A stretch of 64,000 nucleotides of DNA from positions 50,367,214 to 50,431,213 of the forward strand of contig NC_030381.2 of NCBI RefSeq assembly GCF_001625215.2. Reading direction: 5' to 3'. Shown here piece by piece: positions 13,063 to 24,191 of the stretch. This DNA comes from Daucus carota subsp. sativus (taxonomy: Eukaryota > Streptophyta > Magnoliopsida > Apiales > Apiaceae). The translations under genes were made by a program, and so were the position numbers. The notes below the pieces were generated by a model. It did not search any database. It saw only the letters and a list, made by a program, of their open reading frames with translations, and was not told the DNA's origin. Position 1 is the first letter of the stretch, and each line of letters starts with the position of its first letter.

Positions 13063-14237
13063 TTTTCTGTGATTACTACTCAACCTCCTCTGTTTACGAA
13101 AACAACAAAGAAAGGAAAACTATTCGGGCCCAGCATCGCCTCCTAGCCAATTAAGATATAAGGCCCAACTCTCTAAATGTTAAACTAAGTTGGCCCAGTT
13201 TAAGTATATCTCCGCTTTATCCTCTCAGAATTTGTCATTTCTTGTCAAATATTATTCAAACTCCTAGTCAAACCAAAATATTAGTACTCCATAAATTCTA
13301 AAACAACTTTTAAATTTATACTGTTTTGTGTTACGTTAAATCAATTTCTAATTTTTTTTATATATAGATTCTTTTTCATTTAGAAGTCAAAAAAGCGGCT
13401 TGAGATCATCTTATAAATATAAGATATTTTATAATACGATCATCTAACGCTAAAATAGGTACGGGATTGATTATTTTGTAAGTTTTAATGATTAATAATA
13501 GTAAAACTAGTAATTTGCAAGATAATGGAGAAAATATGGAACTCATATTTTAATTTGACAATTATTGTGGCTGCCGACAGAAAATTGAGAATGGTAGGGT
13601 GAAAAAGATGAATATTCGACTGACCGGATACCCGGTGTAAATACATATATATTTTAATTTTCAAAGAAAAAGTAAATTTTAATCTCATTTTAAACCAAAA
13701 AAGTGGAAACGGATAAAGAAATTGCTAATATGTTATACTGATGGCATCGAGTTATGAAGTTGCGTAAAACAATCCCCATCGTCTCCTCAATCCTCGTTCC
13801 TTAACGTGATAAATACCAACTTGACGCCACTTCTTGTTGTTTTGTAATTATCATGCATTATGCATATACCACCAAATCTCTCACATGCATTGCATTCACC
13901 TTTACTCTTTCTCTATTCAGGATAAGCACTGAGCTCACCATCATTCATATCCACACAAACCCTCTATTTTTTTTTACTTGATTACGAATTTAAAACGCAT
14001 ATGATGAATAAATTATTTTCATATGGGAAAATATCAATTTTTTTTAAAAAAATGAAAAATAAAATCTAGACCAAGAGAGCGACCACAACTATGCAACTCT
14101 GTTCACTTTCCTTTTGAACCAACCAACATATGATCACTTGTGTACCCCACGAGTTGTTTAGGAATCTCTCTCATTTTCAACACTTTTCTCCGAGATTATT
14201 CACTTGTAAAGAGAGTTCTCTCCAATAAGGATCTGCA

Positions 14238-15413
14238 ATGGCATACTACAACTCGAATTATTGGGATGGCTACACGGGTGAGTACCAAGATTCTTCTTAC
14301 AACAGTCATGATGTTGTTCCATTTCATTTCTCGCAATCTTACTCTGATTTTGAGCCTCAGACAAATTATTACAATGATTCCATTACCTATGATGCTTCCA
14401 ATCAGGTTGAGTATTCTGGTTTTTATGATCCTTGTCTTGTTAATTGTTCTGGAATGAATTATTCTATGCATTCTTTCACTGAGCCTGCTGTTGTTGAATA
14501 TGATCCACCTACTTATCAGACACAATATTTCATTTCTTACAAGACTGTAACGTTTAATGAGTCGAATAATGAAGTGTATGATCCAACTCCTTATGATGGT
14601 ATCTATGATGAATATGATCCCACTCCTTATGATGGTGGTTATGATCAAACTGTCACTTATGGCAAACCTCTTCCACCGTCGGATCAAATCTGTTATCCTC
14701 GTTCCAGTACAAGCCCTGCTGGCTTATCTCTTGAGGGTTTTTCTTATAATTCAATTCCTTCACCTTATGGTGACCATGATTCTGGCTCTAGTTCTACGAC
14801 GAAAGCACTCGAGGATGGAAAATCAGCTGATGGAGGGGGAGGAAAAGAGTCCAATGCTGAGAATGAGGGCACTCTGGTGACATCCACTAATTTTGATGAG
14901 GAGAAGGAATCCAATGGTGAATTAGAGATTGCCCTGGTTGAGAATTATGATACGGGCAATGGGCGAGACATTGAAGGGTTTAACAGTGGTCATGATTACC
15001 CATGGATTTACTATGATTATGGTTATGGAGATGGAAGGATTGAAGGGTATGAGAAGTATGGTTATGATAAGCAAGTTGTGGCTCAAACTCAACATGGATA
15101 TGGTTCAGATGGGGTGATGAATTATTGTGAAAGTATACTTGGTTATTGGCCTTGTTTGGCCAAGAAAAACAAGAAGACAAATGAATTGGCTCAAGAAAAT
15201 GGAAACACAAAAGGGGGGTCCAACCTGCCCAAGGAAACTGATTTGTGCAAAACAGCTGCAGAGTACATTTTTGGAAGTTCAGTAGGATGTGGAGAAGCAA
15301 GTGATAGAGATGGCATTGAGAGTTATTATAGACAACAACCTTGTTATGGGCAAGAAATGTATTATGAGAAGTGTGATGAGAATTCATGGATTCAAAAGTT
15401 CAACATATTTTGA
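14238..15413 (+). CDS. Tyr/Asp-rich intrinsically disordered protein, At5g39570/PLDRP1-like
   Basis: A single uninterrupted frame of 391 residues starting at MAYYNSNYWDGYTGEY. The composition is extreme: Tyr, Asp, Ser, Asn and Gly dominate, so most of the chain should be disordered. The diagnostic block is EYDPTPYDGGYDQTVTYGKP followed by LPPSDQICYP (residues about 126-155), the signature of the plant family that includes Arabidopsis At5g39570, described as a phospholipase D-regulated protein. The YDPTPYDG motif occurs twice within 12 residues. An acidic middle part (about 190-240) with KES and EKESNGE stretches precedes a C-terminus that includes an SILGYWPCL segment and AEYIFGSSVGCG. The molecular function is poorly known in any species. 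Antisense open frames over the gene come from its codon bias and are not separate genes. Confidence 0.82.
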   Translation: MAYYNSNYWDGYTGEYQDSSYNSHDVVPFHFSQSYSDFEPQTNYYNDSITYDASNQVEYSGFYDPCLVNCSGMNYSMHSFTEPAVVEYDPPTYQTQYFISYKTVTFNESNNEVYDPTPYDGIYDEYDPTPYDGGYDQTVTYGKPLPPSDQICYPRSSTSPAGLSLEGFSYNSIPSPYGDHDSGSSSTTKALEDGKSADGGGGKESNAENEGTLVTSTNFDEEKESNGELEIALVENYDTGNGRDIEGFNSGHDYPWIYYDYGYGDGRIEGYEKYGYDKQVVAQTQHGYGSDGVMNYCESILGYWPCLAKKNKKTNELAQENGNTKGGSNLPKETDLCKTAAEYIFGSSVGCGEASDRDGIESYYRQQPCYGQEMYYEKCDENSWIQKFNIF

Positions 15414-18400
15414 ACTTTGAAAAATGTAACAAATCTTTATTAGAACTTACTGGCCTTTAACTTGATGTGGATTCTCCTTCCATTCTTTCTTTAATTCTCT
15501 TCCCTTTGCTCTTTCATTTATTTATGCTATTACATATTGCAATATTTTCTTTCTGTGATTATTAGTTTAGATGAATATAAAAATGAACTTGCTAAACAAA
15601 ACACTAAGAATGTGACCATAAGATGAAAATTCTTCTGTAAATCAGAGAAACTGGAATGGAGGTTGATGGAAAGGAATAACTTTTGGTGGCAACAAAGTTA
15701 AAAGGCTCTTATAGTACAGGTAGCTTAGACAACAATTCTATTTCATTCGTATCCTAACGAGTTTTCTAATATCTCAGCTGTTAAAGGTGAAAAAGTAAAC
15801 CAGCTTATGAAAATAGCTGGTAAAGAGTAAGACAAGGATATTTTAGACGATGTATATGATGTTAGAGCTTGTGAGTTAATCTTTAGCATTACTTAGACCA
15901 ACATGGAAGTGAGTGATCATTGGCAATGTGTGACTGGAAGCGTATCACATAGCCTGAAAGGTTTAAGATAGATGGTACCAGAAGAGTGTCTTAGGAGTAG
16001 TATGAGGATCTTACTTCCTGGCAAGAGGGTATTCTTCAGATTGGATGTGTGGCCAAGAGAGCGGAGATGGGGATGATGTGAAATTTGAAAAGGCAGAACT
16101 ATTTTAGTACGTGACTAGAAAATTTCTAATGAGGAGGAAGTTGTTTTATCAACTAAATCAGACCTTGATCAATGGAAGTAGCTGCTTACTGTGGAATGTT
16201 TATATACCATCCAAGGTGACTAGTCAGTTATTGCTAGTGAGGTCAAGATGGCTGGATGATTGAAAGCTTGAAGAAGGATTGAATATCTCCAAATCTAGTA
16301 GAAGCTCTAGGTGTCAAGTAAAATATTTAGTAGTTTAAAATGTTGAGTCTGGCCATTAGATCTTCTTGTCCAACTCCAGTGATCTCTCTATTTGGTTTGG
16401 TCCTCAGTGATGTGTGATGGTAGGATCATTTGATGTCTAGTATAAAGCATATCGATATTAAGTCTGTGAAATGATCTCCTAACAAAGTGGCTCATCTTCA
16501 TAGGTTGTGACTCTGCCTGATTGCAGGCCTCCTTGTGAGGGACCTGTGCTTCTAAATTTCATGAATGTATGGAAAGCCTGATATGGTCAGGTACTGCTAA
16601 TGTATGGAAATATGATAGATGAGTAATAAACAAGAGAAACATTATATCTCATAATACTAGAAATTTAAAAACATATTTTGTTATGTATATTTTCTTGACT
16701 ATCTACCTGATATGTCAGGTGCCATTTCTAAATTCACTGTCTGAGACTCTAAAATTGTTTTATGAAAATTTTACATATAAATATGTGGTTCTGAGACTAT
16801 TAGCCAAAGCCAATAAAGAAACAGGTAACAATATATGTATGAGACGAGCAAGAGCATTTACAAGAAAGCCTTTCCAAGCAATGCTGCCTTTTCAAGCTGT
16901 TTGCACAGCTTCAACTCACAGGGCACCGTCTCAACAAATTTTTGGGCCTGCCCGAAAATTAATAACAGGATCTTAAATATTTATATAAAATATATTATTA
17001 TTGTGCAATTGTTATAATAATATAATTTTTAATATAAAATAAAAATAACATGAAAAATAATTTTTATTTTCTTAAAATATATGAATTCTAATCTAATAAG
17101 TAATATCTGGTTTCAATAAATTTCGAGTGAGTGTAAATCGAAATATAACAAAAAAACAAGAGCTGAAATATATTAATTAATAATTTCATTTATTTTATAT
17201 TTTAAATTTTAACTTTATATTATATTTATTTTTTATTAATAGAAATTTAGGTTCTCTCAAAATTTTAATCGGCACATGCTAAAAATCGGCTTTGAGTGTC
17301 AGAACAATTAAAAAAATGTGAATATGTATTTTTCTTTAAAATAAGTAGCAAAATTAAAAATATAGACATTCCATAATACTTATATACATAATTATTTATA
17401 TATAGTTATTTGTGAAATACCTCTTAATTTTTATTATATTTATTGGGCTCTAAGATAATTTTGTACCACATTTCTGTATTGTCCAATTTCAATTTTGAAA
17501 TTAATGTATAAATTAATAATTATAATAAACTAATAAGAAAATTGTTTTATACACCTAACTTATAATAGATTTAGTTAGTTCCAATTTCATTAAGAGATAT
17601 GTTTGAAAAAAGTATTTTTAAAGATTATCAACTTATTTGATTTGATTGAATAAATTATTTTATTTAATAAGTTATAAAAAATAGAATAAAAAGAATATAG
17701 GAAAACTAATCAATAAAATGATAAATAAATTTAAATATATTTATTAAATGGATTAAACAATCAATATCACGTGTTTATGATTTAGGTACTCTTACTTCTT
17801 TCTTACTTTTGTAATTTTTTAAAAAGTTTAGTTTAGCTCTTTTTATTATATAAAACTTGTATTCAATTAAATTGAATTTGAAATTTTGGATGTAAAATTA
17901 TTCATATTAAACTACTACTTAAATAAATTTTAATTTGAGATTAGATTATTCTATTTTGGGATCTTTTTATTTGACCATATTACAATGTAAAATAAACAAT
18001 ATAGTTTTAATTATATTTTTGAGTACAAAAAATGTATTATATGTAATACAAGTATAACTCATAATTTTTATTCTCTAAAGTAACAAAGGATTAATAAGTA
18101 ATACAAGTATATATGTTGATTGAGTTTTTGGTATGTATTTTAAATTTTATTTTATTCTTTTATCATGTGTAAGAGTGTTTTTTCACTAGTCTTTCTGCTC
18201 TCTGGCATGTGACTCTCCTCTGGCGTGTATTGCAAAATCAACGTGTGATCCTAATCTTCTTTTTAATAAAGTGTGTGTTCTTGCGTCAGTGTACTTATTC
18301 ATGTGTGACTCTGCTCTCCTGCGTCAACGTGTGATCCTGATCTTCTTTTTAATAAAGTGTGTGTTCTGGCGTCAGTATACTTTAAAATTCATGTGTGACT

Positions 18401-18617
18401 TTCTGCTCTCTGGCGTTACTATATTAGAAAAGCAACGTATGATCCTCATCTTCTTTTTAATAAAGTGCATTGAATCGTATACTATACTATTTATGCCCTC
18501 TGTAATTTTTTCTAAAAATTACAACCTGAGGAATTATCTTGAAATTTCACTAATTTATGCTTGTTTATTCCCCTACAGTCCTCGCATTACCTCTGGCGGT
18601 CTGGCCAACAGGAAAAC
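15414..18617. other. Intergenic region, unassigned
   Basis: About 3.2 kb. The part from about 15600 to 16650 is visibly less AT-rich and reads like former transcribed sequence, but no protein family is recognised in any frame. From about 16950 to 18150 it is very AT-rich. Promoter-proximal tandem repeats at 18190-18470 are listed separately. Confidence 0.45.
18190..18470. repeat. Tandem repeats upstream of the DUF538 gene
   Basis: Three diverged copies of a module containing GATCCTNATCTTCTTTTTAA, then TAAAGTG, and, in two copies, TGTGTTCTNGCGTCAGT, TTCATGTGTGAC and a CTCTC-rich part. The GATCCT anchors lie at 18247, 18333 and 18441, so the spacings are 86 and 108 bp. The array ends about 150 bp before the DUF538 start codon. 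Confidence 0.75.
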
Positions 18618-19277
18618 ATGGCATCCTCCAACACTTATCTTCTCTTAATCTTATTCGTTCTCTCCACTTTCACATCTTCCAACTTTGGTTCCATTATTCA
18701 GGAATCACTTCACAATCTTCTTGATACTTATGGTCTCCCAAAAGGAATTTTTCCAGCTAATGTGAAATTTTTTAGTCTGGATGAGAATAATTTTCTGGAG
18801 GTTCAATTGGAAACATCTTGTCTAACCAAATATGAGACAATGATTTTTTTCGACAGAGTTGTGCGAGCAAATCTCAGTGAAGGAAAGTTATGGGGTGTAG
18901 AAGGATTGTCGAATAAAGAGCTGTTTATTTGGTTACCTGTCAAAGGAATCATTGCCAACTATCCTGATCCTGGTGTTGTTATGGTTGACATTACTCTCGC
19001 TAACAAAACTCTTTCTTTGTCCATCTTTCAGAAACCTCCCACTTGCCAACCACAAGGTACAAACTCTATAATTTAGTTGTGTCCTATATTTAAGAATGAT
19101 CATATCTTCTATCACAAATTGTTCTATGAAATAATTGTCTATTTCTAAGTATTAAATCTGAAATTGATGGATATAGGTGAAAATCTAAGCCAAGTTTCAT
19201 CCAAAATTGACAGAGGTGACATGAAGGATTTGGAATTTGCATTCAGGAGATCTGAGAAGGATGCATCCTTTTTCTAG
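18618..19277 (+). CDS. DUF538 family protein, secreted
   Basis: Two exons, 18618-19056 and 19177-19277, joined by a GT-AG intron in phase 1, give 179 residues. The start MASSNTYLLLILFVLSTFTS is a clear signal peptide (about 24 residues). The body fits DUF538: LLDTYGLPKGIFPANV near the front, a central stretch with KLWGVEGLSNKELFIWLPVKGI, and a second beta-rich part. These are small plant-specific proteins with a beta-barrel fold, often secreted; roles in stress responses and cell-wall or lipid binding have been proposed but are unsettled. The second exon encodes a polar tail (GENLSQVSSKIDRGDMKDLEF). The upstream sequence carries tandem repeats that could affect expression. Confidence 0.85.
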
Positions 19278-19439
19278 AATGTTTGTACCTTTGTGTATGT
19301 TGCTGTGTTGTATGTTGCTTGAATAAATAACATCTACTTGCCATGCAGGTGATCTTGTTACAAAGCTAGTTATATGTGAGAGTTATGATGTTGCTTTGCG
19401 TGATATTGTTCCTCCATTGATCAAGTACATCTTTCATAA

Positions 19440-19626
19440 GTGTTATCTAAATAGTTGTATTCAAGATATACATTACAGTGTGTATCACAGTTCACACGTG
19501 TTATCTGAACAACTGACGTTTTAACACCTTACAAGTCTTATCTGAACAGCTGTATTCAGGATATACATCACAATATCACGGTTCACACGTGTTATCTGAA
19601 GAGCTCGAATTTTAACACCTTACAAA
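19440..19626. repeat. Two-copy tandem repeat, about 95 bp
   Basis: Copy one begins near 19440 and copy two near 19535. Both contain TTATCTRAA, GATATACATYACA, GGTTCACACGTGTTATCTGA (one base different in copy one) and end TTTTAACACCTTACAA. The copies sit just after the DUF538 gene's 3' end. Each has a CACGTG core. Confidence 0.75.
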
Positions 19627-21192
19627 TATACGTTTTAGGTACAGGACATACAAATGTGGGTACAAAGGACTTTGCGGCTATAATTTATATTTTAATATTT
19701 TTATACCATATTAAATAAATAAAGCATAGAAATTACATAATCATACCCTTATAGTGATAAAAGTCTTTAAAAGAGGATACAAAATTCATGTTCCAGGCAT
19801 TTTAGACTCAGACCCTAAAAACTTGAATGATTCATGAATTCATAACATAGACACATAATTAAGTGACATACACACTATAGGCTTCCACATAAAATTAATG
19901 TAAATAAAAAACTTCTAATTTCAAATTTTAACTAAAACTAACGCACCAGTGATCTTGGTATTTGTCTCGTAAAACATGTATCACGTTTACTTTCTAAGCC
20001 CATCTTCATTTCATTCCAATTTATCGAGTTTACCTTGAATCTTCCAAATCAAGGACTCGACATCAACATTCGACTTCCTACGTGAGTCGTGACCCGTTAT
20101 TATAAATTGATGTAAAATGAGAGATGAGTCTGATAATACTATGAATATACACCAACTTATATATGGCCCCGCACAGAATAAAATCGATTCATCTTGATGT
20201 TGTAGGTGCTCCACACCTCAGTAGAGGAGCTGCTTACAGGCTGTGATTAAATTTTAATAGCAAATTTTAATAAATGAGGTGTATCATCCCGTATCCGAGA
20301 GAGACTCAAAAGTTCCCACTAGACCCCATTCCACTCCGGCGGGGTTCCACCAGTCATATCGGGATTCATTCATCGGCTTCCTGATTGTTCTCATTCTTCT
20401 TCATGCATTGATTTTTATTTGGCCTTGGGGCCATTCTCATTAGTCTTGATAGCACTGATATCTATTTGATTTCAATTTAAATAATTTTTTTTATGATAAG
20501 ATTTTTATATATATGCATATAGATTATTATTAAAAGAAAACACTCTTAAAATAAAAACAAAAAAGAATCTTGTGGAATTGAATATAGAATCTCATCTAAA
20601 ATTTAAGTTAAATTCTAGTTTTAAACTAATTAATTTTTCATAATGAATAATAATATTATCCAACATTTTTAACCATAAATTTATATTAAAAATAAAATGA
20701 TTTTATTTAATATTGATCATGCAAAATATTCATATATTTTCTATTTAGGATTATGATTTGGATTCCATTCTAAATTTTATAATATTTATATGAATTTTTG
20801 GATGATCTTGGATGTTAAATTTTATATATTGAGTTTAATTGGTGTTTAACTGTTTAATTAAAATTTTAACAAATTATATTTTATGAAAAAATGTATTATA
20901 ATAGTGTTCTTTATTATTTTTTAAATGCTCTTTCCGGAATGGATATATGTGTGTGTAAATTGACAAATAATCAAATGAAAACACTTAACTAGTAGAAATA
21001 GATAGAAATCACAAGGAAACACGGACACGGTCATATAACATCACCCATCTCTAATATGATACACCCATGTTTGGCCCGTCTCTTGTACCAACAAGGCCTT
21101 GTAAAGGCCCACTTCAAAGTCCATTTATATATCCTATAACCAAGTCCATTCATATATCCCATAACCCTTCAATGCATTGCGTTTCTATTTAA

Positions 21193-21965
21193 GAGCAGGT
21201 CCAACACTGTCCTACCAAATACCCTGTAAATATAATAAAAAGTAGAGTCTTAGTAATTGAAAACATCTTTTTTGAAACATGAACTCCAACAACATGCTTT
21301 ATAATTGTGCCTTATTATTAAACTAATTATTTATTTGAATTAGAATTGGAGGAAAGTGAAAAAGTAAGAGGAGAAAATTGCATTGAAATGGTGGGAAGTT
21401 AATATTTTAATGAGAAAATTAGTTTAGGACATGTTTAGAATTGCCTCAAAAATAGGCACTTGTTGGATATCCTGGTGGTTTAAGATACCACTAGGACATT
21501 GTTGTAGCACACATTTCATCCAATTGCCTTAAAACATCTCCAAGAGCTTCTTCATTTAGGCTCCTAACTTGAGATTTGAGGAGAGAGAGAAAAAAAATGT
21601 TGCTCAAAGAGACTCTTAAGTGGCTCTTAAATCACTAAGAGCCTCTTGTTTCTCTCTCCTCTCTCCTCAAAGTTATGAGCCATCACATTGCTCTTAACTT
21701 ATTTTTTCACAATAAAAAAATCCTTCCCTCCAATTCACCTTCATCTTTCCATCTCTTTTGTTATAGTGGAGCCCAATATGTGAATAAAATATGAAATGGA
21801 GAAGAGATGTAGAGAGTATTGTTGGAGTTTATACTCTTAACTTTGTCCTAAATTGCTAAGAGCCACATTTTTTTATATTATATTTAGAAGCCAACAAGGA
21901 GACTCTTGGAGATGCTCTTATATTTTAACTTAGGACATTAATCTAGGATATTGTTGGACTTGCTC
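21193..21965. mobile_element. Harbinger/Tourist-like MITE (outer of a nested pair)
   Basis: The left terminus is GAGCAGGTCCAACACTGTCC; the right terminus reverse-complements to GAGCAAGTCCAACAATATCC. Both sides are flanked by TAA (21190-21192 and 21966-21968), the 3-bp duplication expected of PIF/Harbinger. A second element at 21532-21917 lies inside. No transposase is present. Confidence 0.75.
21532..21917. mobile_element. Harbinger/Tourist-like MITE inserted in the outer element
   Basis: Termini are AAACATCTCCAAGAG and, reverse-complemented, GAGCATCTCCAAGAG. The flanks are TTA on both sides (21529-21531 and 21918-21920). It is therefore younger than the element at 21193-21965 into which it inserted. 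Confidence 0.72.
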
Positions 21966-23027
21966 TAAGTAGGATGATATATATGAATCTACTCAATACA
22001 AACTACAAAAATAAAAACTAAGGCAATTAATTAAGAAGAATGAGAAAAATTGTGGAATATAAATATGGATCCCAAGATGGTCATAAATAGGCGTTTGGTT
22101 TGTTGACAGCGTGTCCGAGGCTTATCCGGAGTTTTAGTAAGGCTTTCGTGGACCTAAAATGAATTTAGTTTCAATAATAGCCCCGGGTGAATAATGTTAT
22201 CCAGAGGATGAGTGCTCTATGGAAGATGGTTAATGTCATATAAGGATGATTTCTCTCATTTTATTTTTTAATTTTTATTTTAATAATATATATTTTAACA
22301 AATATAACTCACTTAAATAGTAACTAAAAGAGAAATTAAGAGAAACAATCATATAAAACTTACTTGATAGTAACTAAAAGAAATTAATAAAAACCACACA
22401 CATAACATCATCACGCACTCGGTGTTCACTCCAACTGCAATCAAAATACCATGGACCCATTAAAAAAGGCTCCATTTAAGCCCAACCCGAATTTCATTTC
22501 GATATATCCCACAACCTTTCCATTCACTTTAAAACGTTTGTTTCTTTATAAACGATTTTTATTAGATCAAAATATATTTATATAAAGGCCTTAATATATA
22601 TACATATTTGTAGCGAATGGTGTTTGTATTATTTATTTATTTATACACATATATATATGATATAATTATTTAATTTATTATTAACATCTCTTTAGTTATC
22701 TAACTAAAAGTTCAAAAATATAATTTCAGTTTAAATTTCTGTCACTTATCTCCTTTTCAAAAATATACAAAAATCTACTTCATGACATAAAATTTGAGTC
22801 AACAAACTGTATACATGAATGTTTATATATAAATATTATAAAATTCTTTTAAACATATAATAATACACTTATTTTTTTAAAAAAAAACCAACAAATATAT
22901 CCTAACTAATAAAATAAATAAAAACTTTCCTATAATTTTAACTAAATGTTTAAAAATATATTAATCACAAAAATAACTAACAACTCAAAACAATTTGCAA
23001 CAGTCGAACAAGGTTCTATGTACCTAC

Positions 23028-23498
23028 GGGGGTGTATTCGATTGGGATTTTAATGCATTGTTTTTAGTCTATGGATTTTAATGGATTTTAATGGATTGTA
23101 TGGGATTTTGATTTTGTGCGGATTCTTGATGAAATCTCGTAGAGTTGATAGGATTTAGGTACAATGCTTCAAAATCTCATTGAATTTGATGGGATTTCAA
23201 AAAACTTAAAATACACTGAAGAATGCCACAAAATCCATCATTTTATGAAATGAAAAAAAATCCATCAGCATTTGAATACCATCAGATTTTAATGGATTTT
23301 AAACAATCCTAATTGAATACCATCGGATTTTAAAGCATAATTTAAAATCCCAATTGAATACCACCAGATTTTGTGGCATAATTTAAAATCCCAATTGAAT
23401 ACCTCAAGATTTTAATGGATTTCAAACAATCCCAATCGAATACCCTCGAATTGCATGAATGCAAAAAAATCCTTTAAAATCCCAATCCAATACACCCC
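23028..23498. mobile_element. MITE with GGGGTGTATTCGATTGGGAT ends
   Basis: The left end GGGGTGTATTCGATTGGGAT is matched by the right end, which reverse-complements to GGGGTGTATTGGATTGGGAT. TAC flanks both sides (23025-23027, 23499-23501), which fits a 3-bp target duplication, possibly Harbinger. Inside, several copies of an AATCCCAATTGAATACC-type motif are repeated on one side. Confidence 0.68.
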
Positions 23499-24191
23499 TA
23501 CTAGTCACATCTTCTGCTGACTAGAGATGAGGACTGTTTCGAGAGATAAAACGTAACCGATATAAGTACACAAGTCAACAAATAGTCAATGGTAGCGACC
23601 ATCTTTCAAACTCACCCGTATCCAGAAATTACAATCCGCTACCTGTGACCATACGAAAATAACATGCACCCCAGCAATCCGCACCGTCGATTAGATCTAA
23701 ATGCTGACTTGTCATCAAAATATGAAAAATACTCCCTCCAAACAATCCCTTTCTGGGTTCACACAGTAGCACAGTCGCGCACACATAGTCCCTAGTATAA
23801 ATATAAGACGACAACGTAAGGAAAACATACTAGGTTTTTATCTCCTCGTGCCCATTTGCTCTGCAGGCAGTCTTGGTCGGAATTCAGTTGTGTGTCTGTC
23901 TAGGTACATTTCTTGACACACTTTTCATGGATAATTCATTTAGACAAGTGCATCTATGTTTATATCTATGTATCAGCCTTGTGAATCATGTTTTCCTGTT
24001 GATTGTCGTGAAAGATCGGGTTTTTTTGGTTCTTGATTGTGTTTTGATAACGGGGTTCTTGATTTTTTGTGGGGTTTTGATTCTTGGCATGCATTTGTAC
24101 TGTTTTAAGGTTCTAATCATGATTTTTTTGGCCTTTTTGTTTTGATTTCAGGGGTTTTGGATTTCGGCTCCTTCGAAGAAGCTGCAAGATC

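Larger units (their letters stand above)
8296..14237. other. Intergenic region with several miniature elements
   Basis: About 5.9 kb between the divergent bHLH and Tyr-rich protein genes. It holds two hAT-like MITEs (about 9.8-10.5 kb) and a long foldback element at 12593-13062. The rest is AT-rich and without a recognisable gene. Short open frames near 11.2, 11.7, 12.4 and 13.5 kb have no family signature and are not supported. Confidence 0.5.
19278..23827. other. Gene-poor region rich in small elements
   Basis: About 4.5 kb with no supported gene. It contains a two-copy 95-bp repeat (19440-19626), a nested pair of Harbinger-like MITEs (21193-21965) and a further MITE (23028-23498). A short minus-strand frame at about 20011-20214 has no recognised family. 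The rest is AT-rich. Confidence 0.5.

Noticed and set aside
14196-14687. 163-residue open frame antisense to the Tyr-rich protein gene
   Set aside because: It is rich in Ile and Arg only because the sense strand is rich in Tyr/Asp/Asn codons. No family resemblance and no promoter.
20011-20214. Minus-strand open frame of 67 residues with ESLIWKIQGKLDKLE
   Set aside because: It faintly resembles a retroelement coding or LTR scrap, but no diagnostic motif supports a call.
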